Shown here: positions 24,270 to 33,599 of the stretch, one piece after another
How positions within the stretch are numbered: the stretch's first letter is position 1
How the letters are laid out: every line of letters begins with the position of its first letter
NCBI GenBank assembly: GCA_013180625.2
Contig: SNVD02004916.1
Coordinates: 148,523-212,522 of the forward strand
From: Boswellia sacra
Lineage: Eukaryota > Streptophyta > Magnoliopsida > Sapindales > Burseraceae
Direction of reading: 5' to 3'
Length of the DNA: 64,000 nucleotides
Translations under genes and position numbers: made by a program
The notes under the pieces: generated by a model
Told to the model about the DNA's origin: nothing
The model's database searches: none
Seen by the model: only the letters and a program-made list of their open reading frames with translations

Positions 24270-25840
24270 AGATATAACAAAAAATACAAAAATAAACAAG
24301 ATTAAATACCAATAAATCATACAAACTTCAAATGCAATACAACTACCATAAGAAAACAACTTTAACAATTCAAATACAACAAAATTAACAAAAATAAAGT
24401 CTATCAAATCTCAAATAAACATGCATCACATTCCCAAATTATGGATGACTTTGAACAAATTCATCACAAACAAACAAACTATAAAGTTACAGTCAATCAG
24501 TCATCCATCACAAATCACAATTAAGTGCACCACAAACAAACACAAAAAAGTTCTTCAACTCTAATCCATCTCCTCTTCAACTCTTAAGCAACCTACAAAA
24601 AGAAAAATTATACTTATGAAAAAATCAGATTATAGAATTACATAAGACATATTATAAATTAATCATGTCTCCTTGATCGTAACTATTATCTTGCCTCATA
24701 ATTATTCTTGATTTTCATATAAATAACATAAAATTGGTCTCTAGGATCGGACAATCTAATATAATTATCCCAAAATAGAATATCGGCAACAAGGACTTCT
24801 TTGAATTCAATCTTATACTCTCTCTGTGTGCGTAGAGACAAAATGATTCAGGGCAAACAATTACCCAAAAAGAAATTAGTTAGAATAAATTAATTGATGA
24901 CAACTATTAAAGCCTGCAGCATCGAAAGGAATGAACCGGCTCATCAGTTGCAGAGTTCTTCCATATCTAGAAAACAATTAATGTATATAAACAAGCAAGC
25001 TATTGCATCATATATGGATCGCATACAAAGGAATATTATTCATTCGGCCAGGGTCAGAATCATAGATCTGCGATTCTTTTCAAAGACTAATTCATCCCTT
25101 CTTTCTTCAGTTTGAAATGGTGAGTTGGAGATCTAGTTGTTGGCAAGGAATTAAAACTGTCAAACTAAGGAAAAATTACACAATAAAAATAAAAAGCAAG
25201 TAACAATCAAGACTTTAAATTCAACATAAAAAGCATAGATTACAGACTCCTGATATCATCTTCTTTTCCACATTAAACCTAAATCAACTTTGATTAAATC
25301 ATCTTACTTTTTGACAATATTGTGTTTTTATCAATTAAATTCACTGAACAATATAATCAAGTTCAATTTACTTCCAAGCATATAATTTGAAAACTAAATG
25401 ATCAAGTCACGTTGTAAACAACTACTATATGTGAAATTAAAAGTTAGATGAAATACGGCACAGGAGAACACTTGTTGAATTGATCTTCTATAACTAAGAC
25501 AGTGAAGTCATGAATGAATTTTACATATATTTATCACCATATATTTACAGGACAAATTCACCATATATTTACATCGAGACATATTATCAGTATCATTGAG
25601 GAAAAACAAGTTAAAAGAAGAATATTCAAAAATCTAAGAGGTCATTTAAATTCACCAAATAACAGGGTATTTCATGTTTTGCCAAACAGATCATAACAAT
25701 CATCAGTTAATAAACAGCAGTGCAATTCGTCCAAAAATGCAAACGTTTTACTAGCCATTTAACACTTTTATGCTTAAACAAAAAAAAAAAAGCACTAACC
25801 TGCCTGCCCCTTCAAGACTAAAGTGGACGTTTTACCTTGC
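24270..25840. other. AT-rich non-coding body of the hAT element
   Basis: Lies between the left subterminal repeats and the captured fragment. A-rich, with several short direct repeats (for example CACCATATATTTACA at about 25535 and 25558). No domain recognised. Confidence 0.45.
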
Positions 25841-25842
25841 CT

Positions 25843-26272
25843 TTATGATCTTAAACCCGATATGCTTAAAGCCAAGAGTGTACCACCCAAAATAACACCA
25901 AACCTGATGGCAAGTATGCTACCCATTACCATGAAAGAAAGGATACCACCAGGAGAAGGAAGCAAACCTACAAAGATAAGTAAAGCAGAAAAAATATTCA
26001 AATCATAGAAACATAAATGATGCAAGAAAATCATTATTGATCACCAATTTTAAAAGTTATAGTAAAGCAAACATACCATATGGTATTCCATGGTGAAAAT
26101 CACGAATTTTAGAAATTTCTTTCAAATCCTCAGTTGATGATGAAAAAGTTTCGACAACCTCTTTCACTAGTTCTAGCGAATTTTCTGCAGCTGTTGCGAG
26201 ATATCCTCTACCTTTTTCACTGAGTTCTTTCGCAACAATAGACAGATCCTGTCTACCTTCTGCTTGAATCTT
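25843..26272 (-). pseudogene. captured FATTY ACID EXPORT (FAX/TMEM14-type) gene fragment inside the hAT
   Basis: FAX proteins are plastid inner-envelope proteins that export fatty acids. Exon A (about 26272-26077, minus) encodes a charged helical stretch (KIQAEGRQDLSIVAKELSEK) running to FHHGIPYG. Exon B (25967-25843) encodes hydrophobic, glycine-rich helices (LLPSPGGILSFMVMGS, AIRFGVILGGTLLALSIS) ending in LRS and a TAA. The 109-bp intron between them (26076-25968) has clean GT and AG ends, and the split Gly codon joins in frame. This resembles the FAX3-type Apolipoprotein-like helix plus TMEM14 domain. The upstream exons with the transit peptide are absent, and the family normally continues past LRSW, so the TAA probably truncates it. 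The retained intron shows capture at DNA level. FAX3 as the precise paralogue is inference. Confidence 0.75.
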
Positions 26273-27182
26273 CGGGTGAGGAGAGAAGCTGAGAAGGGTT
26301 GGTCCGACTGGATGGTGGATCGACGGTAGTGAGGACTTATTTACCGTTTTCGACTAGATGGTTAGCGATTGGGTGCTGAAGCCATGTCGATCGACGGCAG
26401 TGAGGATTGTAGAGGGTTGGCGGCGGTGAGGACTGAGGAGAGAAGCTGAGGTTCCTTTATTTTGAGATTAGGTTTCTTACCGTTTTTTATTTTCAGTGAT
26501 TTAGAAATTAGAATTAGGTTTCAATTTTTATTAAATGACAAAAGTGTCCAAATGTGTTATAGGTTTAAAATTTATTAGGTTCCAAAATTATATTTTTAAT
26601 TTAAAATTTGAATACATGTAACAAGGATTAAAATGTCCAAAATTTTAATATTAAATTTAATATTTTTAAATTTAATATTATTCTATAATCGTGTCAATAT
26701 TCGTGTCAATCGTGTTATCGTATCAATCGTGTATAATATGTATTCGTGTTATTCGTGTCATAATCGTGTCGTGTCATAATCGTGTTCGCGTGTCAAAGAC
26801 TCTCAACCCGAACACGACACGATTATTAAACGGGTTGACATCTCCGACACGAACATGACACGAACACGAATAAGTCAAAACCCAAACCCACTCAAACCCT
26901 TGTCGTGTCAAGTCGTGTTCACGTGTCGTATCAAAAATTGCCACCTTTAGTTAACCTCCTACAGAAGCACATGGTGCACCAACTGAGATGGAAAGGACAG
27001 TCGACGGATGTCTAGGCTAAATCCAAAACATGTATCACGAAATATTTCTTTTTGCCTCGCCGTCAACGTCACCCAAATCCATTCTATACAGTCCAAACTT
27101 GCCAAGTTTGTGATCACTACATGGTAGTGCTGATCATATAGTGTCTTCAGGGTGAAAGACAGTCCAAATTCACTTGCCATTT

Positions 27183-28429
27183 GCTTAAACCTGTAAATAC
27201 AAGACTGTTATAGTTAAATATGATGCAAAAAGGCAAAAAAAAAAAAGCTAAAACATGCAAACTGCCTGAATGCTTGACACAACTTGACACGACTCGACAC
27301 AACTCGACACACTGTTTGTGTCGAGTGTTGAGCTGTCCCTAGAAAAATCCGACACTCGTTATCATCTACCTCGTGACGAAACCAGTCGATTTTCATAGTT
27401 TTCATACACATCAAACAATAAAAATCACATAATAACACTAGATTTATTCCTAAAAACACGGAATAGGTCCACAAATCCGACGGAAACTCAAATCCCTAAT
27501 TAAGATTTCCTAAAAACTGAATCAAATCTAACAAAATAGAAAACATCCAAATAAATAACTAAAACAACGAAAAATCTGACAAGATGACATACCTCAATGT
27601 CGATGGGGGCTTCTCTCTGCATCCTCTTGCTTCTATCCTCAACTGATGCTCCTGGCGGTTTGCGTTCGAGAGTTGTCAAGGGGTTTCGAAAATATTTGTG
27701 CGAAGCGAGAAATGAGGGTCGAGTGTCCGATATGTTTAAACCCTAAAGGTCCACTTCATGTGTCGGGTATATGTGTCGCGCTAGTAGAGTGTCGAGGGGT
27801 GTCGAATCCATTCACGGCATGTCGGATGATAGTGTCGAGTGTCTAGCTTCGAGTGTCGAGTGTCGAGTTAGTTTGTCGGGTATACGTGTCCCATTAGTCA
27901 AGTGTTAAGGGGTGTCAGATCCATTCACGACATGTCGGATGGTAGTGTCCAGTGTCTAGCTTTGAGTGTCGAGTGTTGAGTTCATGTGTTGAGTATACAT
28001 GTCGTGTTGGTCGAGCGTCAGTCGTTGTGCATCACATGTCGAGTTATTTGCCGAGTGTCGAGCATCGAGGGTTTTGTGTAGAGTGTCGTCGAGTGTTTGG
28101 GCAGAACATTCATTTTTGTGACTTTTGTAAGCAAATTCATAATGATATTTTGTCCACGAACCTTATATGACTGAACGTCAGACACGAATATTTAATTTAA
28201 CGACAACGCACATTAACTCGTATTTAATACATTAATGTTTCATACAATGACGATGTACATGAATGAATGCCTCATACATGAATGTTGTATACAATGACAA
28301 AATGAAACACCCAAAAGTTATTAATTTGAACAAGCCACAAATTAGAATTAAAAAAATAGACTATGTTGCTTACATCAAACAAATAATATTACAAAGACAA
28401 AATAACTCCTTCCCTTCATTTGGTATACA
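27183..28429. promoter_or_regulatory. intergenic region of the MULE with a second TCGAGTGT-type array
   Basis: It separates the 3' end of the transposase gene from the 5' end of the Ulp1-like gene, so it should hold the promoter of the latter. 27270-27360 contains GACTCGACAC-type motifs, and 27720-28100 a dense array of TCGAGTGT motifs. The part at about 28080-28170 (GTTTGGGCAGAACATTC and following) closely copies the TIR at about 19935-20010. The part at 27360-27590 resembles the interior of the small relative at 52.7-52.9 kb. Promoter activity is inference. Confidence 0.55.
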
Positions 28430-29403
28430 TCATCCCCTGTCATGAAGTAGAACTGGATTTCGACAAGTTTGACGATTATGCTCGGAACTTCCATAGCTCC
28501 CGCAATTTCGAGACAAGCTAGACTCACCGACAGAAGGGATTCAATTCCTCCAAGGATGACCGACTGGTCTCCTCATGATTGGCGATAGAACCACTCTATT
28601 GCGAACCTCCTCAGGAACCACCCAATCCTCACTAACTCCAACAAGAACAACTGGGAGAGCATATGCATGTAGTAATGTTTCAGTTGTATACCAATAGTTA
28701 CAATAATCGGGGCACGTAAGTAGATTCATACGTTTGCATACAGCTAATACATGTTCACACGGAAGCTGGTCAAGATCAAACACCTGGCACGTGCATGTAC
28801 GAGTGTGCATGTCAACAATGCTAACACGGTTGTTGCTTCTAACCTCATACATAGTAAGAGATATATCACTAACCCTCATACGTTCTCCCTCTTTTAACGC
28901 TCCTCCATCAACTTGTTAGCCCAGGGCGAGAGATGTGATTCTGAGTTAGCAAATAGCTGTCGACGCTCATAAAACCATTTCTACAAGTTGCCCCAAAAAT
29001 AATCAGCTAACAATGTCACCGGAAGGAATCGATGGTTTCGCAAGCAGCTTTTCATCAACTCAGCTATATTTGTTGTCATTATGTTATACTGTCGACCATG
29101 AAACTGTGAATGTGCCCATTTCTTGACTCCAATCTCTCGAAGATAAGTTGCTGCTGCTGGCATATGCGATTCAATTGTCGCATATGATAGTTGAAATCAG
29201 CATAATGATATGTCCTTGCAGCTCGGTAGTATAATTCCAACAAAGTCTTGTCCTTGAACGTTGCCTTCAAGTTACCCTTCAGACGATGAGTACACAATCC
29301 ATGCAGTGCATGAGGAAAAACTGCTAGAACAGCGCATTCAATACTACGATGACGGTCAGAAATGAAGACAAGATCTCAGACATTTTGTACAACATGATCA
29401 TGT

Positions 29404-31339
29404 TGTTAGCCCTAAGGCTAAATGATAATTTTGATGATAACAATACACATTGATTCATTGAGATTTACTAATATGTTTATTTATGTGCAAGAATAAGATT
29501 ATTGAAATAATTGTAAAATCAAGAAGAGGCTTATTAAAATGAAGTGTTGAAGCTAAGGAGAAGACTACATGTTAAAGGCACCAAAGTTTAAGAACAAGGT
29601 TTAATTCAAGAAATGTGTCACATGAGCAATGTTCAATCAATTGGTCATATATTTCTCTACAAATCTCCAAATGACGTGATTCTTAAGCCTTTGGAAAGCC
29701 TACTCAATTTATAACATTTCATATGTTTTAAAGAAATTCAAATTTCGAGTGTAATGCTGTCCAAATCATCATGCAATTTGAAAGACAAATGGAAGCAACT
29801 GACATGAGCACCGCATACTCTTTTGGACATATCTTGAGCTAGAAAAATCAAAATGACTTGATTCTTATGGCATTGGAAAGAGGACTTAATGAAGCACATT
29901 TCATGTGCTTTGAAGAAATTCATATTTCAAATGGAAGGCTGACATAATTGACATGAAATTCGGTGGACTGACACAGAGAAGAAAAATTAACTCATTTGAG
30001 CACCGAATGATTTTTTGTCCATATATTGAGTTAGAGATATCCAAATGATTTGATTCTTATGGCATTGGAAAGATTATTCAATGGATCAGATTTCATATTC
30101 TTTGAAGAAATTCAAATTTCAAACAGAAGGCTGACATAATACACATGCAAATCGGTGGACTGATACATGGAAGAAAAATCAAGTCACATGAGCACCGAAT
30201 GGTTTTTTGGCCATATCTTGAGCTACAGATATCCAAATGACTTGGTTCTTGATGCGTTGGAAAGATTATTCAAGTTTGCAGATCTTTTATGTTTTGCATA
30301 TTTTCAAATTTCAAACGGAGCATTGACAAAAATGGCAGACAATATGACGATTTTTATGGTGGGCAGAAAATGTGGAGTTGGTGTCTTCACTTGATTAAGT
30401 TCATCTCATTTGCCTATAAAAGGAGCCCTTCTCCCATGCATTCAGCAAGAAGAGGAGAAGAATCTATCAAGCCACAAATAAGAGAAATATCATTTTTAGA
30501 GAGCTTTTATATTTTTTTATCTACTCTTTGAGGAGAGTTGTATTTTGTTGTAAACAATTATCTTTGTTCTTGTATTGTGATGAGAGTGAGATCTTCTTGT
30601 AAAGGATCATAGTTATCCTTGAGAGAACTCTTAGTGTGGTGTTATCAAGAGTTGAAGGAAGAAGCCTTGGTGAGGTTGTTCATCAAGAAGAACTCTTGGT
30701 GTGGTATTATCAAGAGTTGAAGGAAGTTGCCTTGGTGAGGTTGTTCATCAAGAAGAACTCTTGGTGTGGTGTTATCAAGGGTTGAAGGAAGTTGCCATGG
30801 TGAGGTTATTCATCAAGAAAAACTCTTGGTGTGGTGTTATCAAGGGTTGAAGAAAGTTGCCTTGGTGAGGTTGTTCATCAAGAAGAACTCTTGGTGTGGT
30901 GTTATCAAGGGTTGAAGGAAGTTGCCTTGGTGAGGTTGTTCATCAAGAAGAACTCTTGTGTGGTGTTATCAAGGGTTGAAGGAAAAAGTCTTGGTGAGGT
31001 TGTTCATCAAGCAAGTTGTAAAGATTTCTACAACTTAGTGGAAAGCTTAGCTCGTGGAGCTAGGATCCCGTGGACGTAGGCAAGGTTTGCCGAACCACGT
31101 AAATTGAGTTTGCACTCTCTCTATCCCTTTCCTCTTTACATTTACTTGCACTTGTGATTGTTCATCATTATTATTCTTTTGATTTCATCTTTGATAAATT
31201 CTAATTTCATCTTCTTCACCTTTATTTTCAAAGAAAGAGTGAACTAATTTTGATCTTTCAAGAAAAGTTTTCTAAATCCGTTTTGATAAATAAAAAACCA
31301 ATTCACCCCCCCTCTGGGGTTGCCATACCTGGGTCAACA
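29404..31339 (+). repeat. copia 1, 5' LTR (1936 bp)
   Basis: Begins TGTTAGCCC and ends CTGGGTCAACA. The U3-like part is built of four degenerate ~190-bp tandem units starting near 29621, 29803, 29993 and 30187, each with a (C)ATGAGCACCG ... ATATCTTGAG core. A TATA box CCTATAAAAG lies at 30413-30422. A downstream array of ~65-bp units (about 30625-31010, six copies of GTGGT(G/A)TTATCAAG and neighbours) would lie in the transcribed R/U5 leader. Confidence 0.93.
30413..30422 (+). promoter_or_regulatory. TATA box of copia 1 5' LTR
   Basis: CCTATAAAAG, placed after the 190-bp repeats and before the 65-bp array. It is conserved in the other element's LTRs (62681-62690 and 56126-56135, minus strand). 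In LTR2 of copia 1 it reads CCTATAAAAT at 34609. Confidence 0.6.
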
Positions 31340-31341
31340 AG

Positions 31342-31353
31342 TGGTATCAGAGC
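31342..31353 (+). other. copia 1 primer binding site
   Basis: TGGTATCAGAGC, complementary to the 3' end of initiator tRNA-Met, two bases after the LTR end. Confidence 0.95.
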
Positions 31354-31394
31354 AAGGTTGCTCATTTTTTTTAAATCTTAACTGATTTTGAGCT

Positions 31395-32699
31395 ATGGCA
31401 ACTTTTAATCCAACTTCACATGTTGAGGGGCTTTCTATCTCTAGACCTCCATTTTTCAATGGAAGTGACTACTCTTATTGGAAAACTAGAATGAGTATTT
31501 TCTTGCAATCTTTTGATTATAATTTATGGTCTATTGTTTTGGAAGGACCTTTTGTTCCTACCAAAATTGAAAATGGAGAAAGCATGCTTAAAGAACCTAA
31601 AGAGTTTAGTGAAGATGACAAAAAGAAATTGAGTTTGAATGCTAAAGCTATGAATGTGTTATATTGTGCCTTAGATAGAAATGAATTTAATAGAATATCT
31701 ACTTGTTCTACGGCACAAGAAATATGGCACATACTTGAAGTAACTCATGAAGGAACTAGTCAAGTTAAAGAACTCAAAATTAGTATGCTAGTTCATAGTT
31801 ATGAGCTTTTTAAGATGAAATCGGATGAATCAATTTCTGAAATGTTTACTAGATTTACGGATATTATTAATATTTTAAAATCTCTTGGTAAATCTTATTC
31901 TAATGTTGAAATGGTGAGAAAGATTCTTAGGTGTCTACCAAAATCATGGGAGCCAAAGGTGACGGCAATTCAAGAAGCAAAGGACCTCACTAAACTACCA
32001 TTAGAAGAACTTATGGGTTCTCTAATGACTCATGAAATCACCTTGAAGGAGAATGAAGAAGATTGTGAAGTGGCAAACATGTGCTTCATGGCTTTAAGAG
32101 AAGATGAGGTAAGTGTTCTAAATTATGATACTAAGCTTTCATACGATGAATTACTTGAAGCATTCCAAAATTTACATGTGCAAGTTGATAAACAAAATTC
32201 AAAAATCAATGCTTTCAAAAAGAAGTCAAAAATCATGTTATCTCAATTAGAAGAGTTGGTGGAAATAAATGAAGCTTTAGAAAATGAAAATGAAATTTTA
32301 AAGCAAAAAGATTTTGAAAGTTTGGAAAATCAAATACATTTATTAAAAACTGAAAATGACACTTTAAAACAAAAGGATTTTTTGGAGAAAGAAAATGCTA
32401 TTTTGAAAAAGGAAAATAATGATTTAAGAAATATTGTTGATAGTTTTACAAAAAGCACAAAAAATTTAAACTCTATGTTACAAAACCAAAGGTGTGTTTT
32501 TGATAAAAGAGGCTTAGGATATAAAACCCATAAAAATCAAAAGTATTTTAAAAACTATTTTGTTCATGCATCTTCTAAGAATAATCCTAATCATTCATGT
32601 ACTTATTGTGGAAGAAAAGGACACAAAGTGCATTCTTGCTATATTAAGGGAAATCCTAATTTGAAACAAATATGGGTTCCAAAAAAGTACCATAACTAA
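31395..32699 (+). CDS. gag: Gag polyprotein of copia 1 (434 aa)
   Basis: Structural protein that forms the virus-like particle of the retrotransposon. The N-terminus (GLSISRPPFFNGSDYSYW) and the central region (WHILEVTHEGTSQVKE, LPKSWEPKVTAIQEA) are the gag/UBN2-type domain of plant copia elements. Residues ~270-360 form a long coiled coil with repeated LENENEILKQKDFE-like units. A CCHC zinc knuckle CTYCGRKGHKVHSC lies near residue 408. The frame is open from the Met 42 bp after the primer site to a natural-looking stop after WVPKKYHN, so a full-length Gag could be made. The homologous frame in the element at 55-64 kb has a stop in its knuckle. In many Sireviruses Gag and Pol share a frame or are closely spaced; here Pol is missing. 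Confidence 0.92.
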   Translation: MATFNPTSHVEGLSISRPPFFNGSDYSYWKTRMSIFLQSFDYNLWSIVLEGPFVPTKIENGESMLKEPKEFSEDDKKKLSLNAKAMNVLYCALDRNEFNRISTCSTAQEIWHILEVTHEGTSQVKELKISMLVHSYELFKMKSDESISEMFTRFTDIINILKSLGKSYSNVEMVRKILRCLPKSWEPKVTAIQEAKDLTKLPLEELMGSLMTHEITLKENEEDCEVANMCFMALREDEVSVLNYDTKLSYDELLEAFQNLHVQVDKQNSKINAFKKKSKIMLSQLEELVEINEALENENEILKQKDFESLENQIHLLKTENDTLKQKDFLEKENAILKKENNDLRNIVDSFTKSTKNLNSMLQNQRCVFDKRGLGYKTHKNQKYFKNYFVHASSKNNPNHSCTYCGRKGHKVHSCYIKGNPNLKQIWVPKKYHN

Positions 32700-33360
32700 C
32701 CCCCAAGGACCCAAGAACTTTTGGGTACCAAAAAGTTACTCCTTGAATGTTGATTGTAGAGACAAAATGGCAAACACAAGTGGTACTTAGATAGTGGATG
32801 CTCAAGGCATATGACCGGAGATGCCTCCAAGTTCTCAAGATTAATCATGAAGAAAGGAGGATATGTGACCTTCGGTGATAATGCCAGAGGAAGGGTAATC
32901 GAACATGGTGATATTGAATTTAGATGATGATATTGTTGAGGTAGAAAAGCAAATCAAGGAATCAAGGCTTGATGAAAAAAGCCAAGATAAAATTACAACT
33001 TCGACAAGAAAAGCTTGAGGAAGTAAATGATTCTTCCCAAGAATTACCAAAGGAATGGAGGTATGCAAAAGCTCACCCTAAAGATCTTATCATTGGTGAA
33101 CCATCACAAGGTATGAGAACTAGATTTTCTTTTAGAAACTTTTGTAATCATTTTGCATTTGTCTCTTAATCTCAACCAAAATCTTTTAAAGAAGCCGAAA
33201 ATAACGAAAGTTGGATTTTGGCTATGCAACAAGAATTAAACCAATTTGAGAGAAATCAAGTTTGGGAATTAGTTTCTAAACCCAAATATGACTAAACCCC
33301 TTAGTGAAGATAGATTTTGCATAATTAGAAGAGAATTAGGCATGTTGGATATGTCTTAAT
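32700..33360 (+). pseudogene. pol remnants of copia 1 after two internal deletions
   Basis: The protease motif (DSGCSRHMTGDAS, near 32795) is followed by VTFGDNARGR. Near 32920 the sequence jumps to the integrase-RT linker (DDDIVEVE, then [19 protein letters not shown]). After [20 protein letters not shown] near 33260 it jumps again to the last codons of RNase H (RFCIIRRELGMLDMS). Compared with 57.4-60.4 kb, the integrase core and nearly all of RT and RNase H are missing. The remaining pieces are in different frames with stops. Confidence 0.88.
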
Positions 33361-33585
33361 TTTGCTTTTATATGATAATCTTTGAATGGTAGCATATGTT
33401 AAGGGAGAGAATATATTTAGGGGGAGTAATTAATTTGATTACATCTTTTTGATGATAACAAAAGGGGGAGAAATGGTTGGATTGCTTATATTCATAACAA
33501 GTGCCATCTTATTGTTTAATCTCGATTTTATTTTCATTCTTGATTTTAGATATTATTTTAAAGCAATCAATAGTTTGTCATCATC

Positions 33586-33598
33586 AAAAAGGGGGAGA
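33586..33598 (+). other. polypurine tract of copia 1
   Basis: AAAAAGGGGGAGA directly before LTR2. Related tracts AAAGGGGGAGA (near 33461) and AGGGGGAG (near 33420) precede it, the multi-PPT layout described for Sireviruses. Confidence 0.85.
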
Positions 33599-33599
33599 T

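Larger units (their letters stand above)
23908..26957. mobile_element. hAT element (23916-26949) carrying a captured gene fragment
   Basis: It has a perfect 8-bp target duplication GTTAACCT (23908-23915, 26950-26957). Its termini TAGGGGTGGCAATT and TAAAGGTGGCAATT (right end, reverse complement) are typical of plant hAT elements. Both subterminal zones (~300 bp) are dense in GTGTCGTGT / AACACGA motifs on both strands. The 3034-bp body contains no transposase domain. It does contain a host-gene fragment at 25843-26272 on the minus strand. It interrupts exon 1 of the MULE Ulp1-like gene; joining the flanks minus one TSD restores a continuous DUF1985 reading. Confidence 0.93.
20576..27180 (-). 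pseudogene. DUF1985-Ulp1 cysteine protease gene of the MULE, split by an hAT element
   Basis: Ulp1 proteases cut SUMO-type modifiers; in Kaonashi MULEs such a gene rides beside the transposase and its role is unknown. The first exon (27180 to 26950, continuing 23907-23875) encodes the start of DUF1985 (FRDTCFGFSLDIRRLSF, QLVHHVLL, then EIWFLIQG at a GT donor). 23770-23300 gives the DUF1985 core (HEFGLVTGLRF, LLDTYFDGE, NNYPWGSVSFDKTL). Then come a Pro-rich linker with SAPPPEGP repeats (22790-22680), a short coiled-coil-like segment (22330-22210) and the Ulp1 domain (about 21560-20780). Catalytic residues are visible: His in NDDHW, Asp in IYDSAVGH, and Cys in GACGVYCLKYIEFL near 20910. GT-AG boundaries can be placed between the blocks. 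It is broken by a TAG near 26960, by stops near 23483, 23350 and 20920, and by the 3.0-kb hAT at 23916-26949 inside exon 1. Confidence 0.85.

Noticed and set aside
29738..30531. Small frames inside the copia LTRs (also at 33.9-34.7, 56.1-57.0 and 62.5-63.4 kb)
   Set aside because: They repeat with the degenerate 190-bp LTR units, which are regulatory DNA; no domain is seen.
30625..31010. 65-bp direct repeats as a CRISPR array or a coding repeat
   Set aside because: Units abut without unique spacers and recur in all four LTRs, so they are LTR leader repeats. The open frame across them is a by-product.
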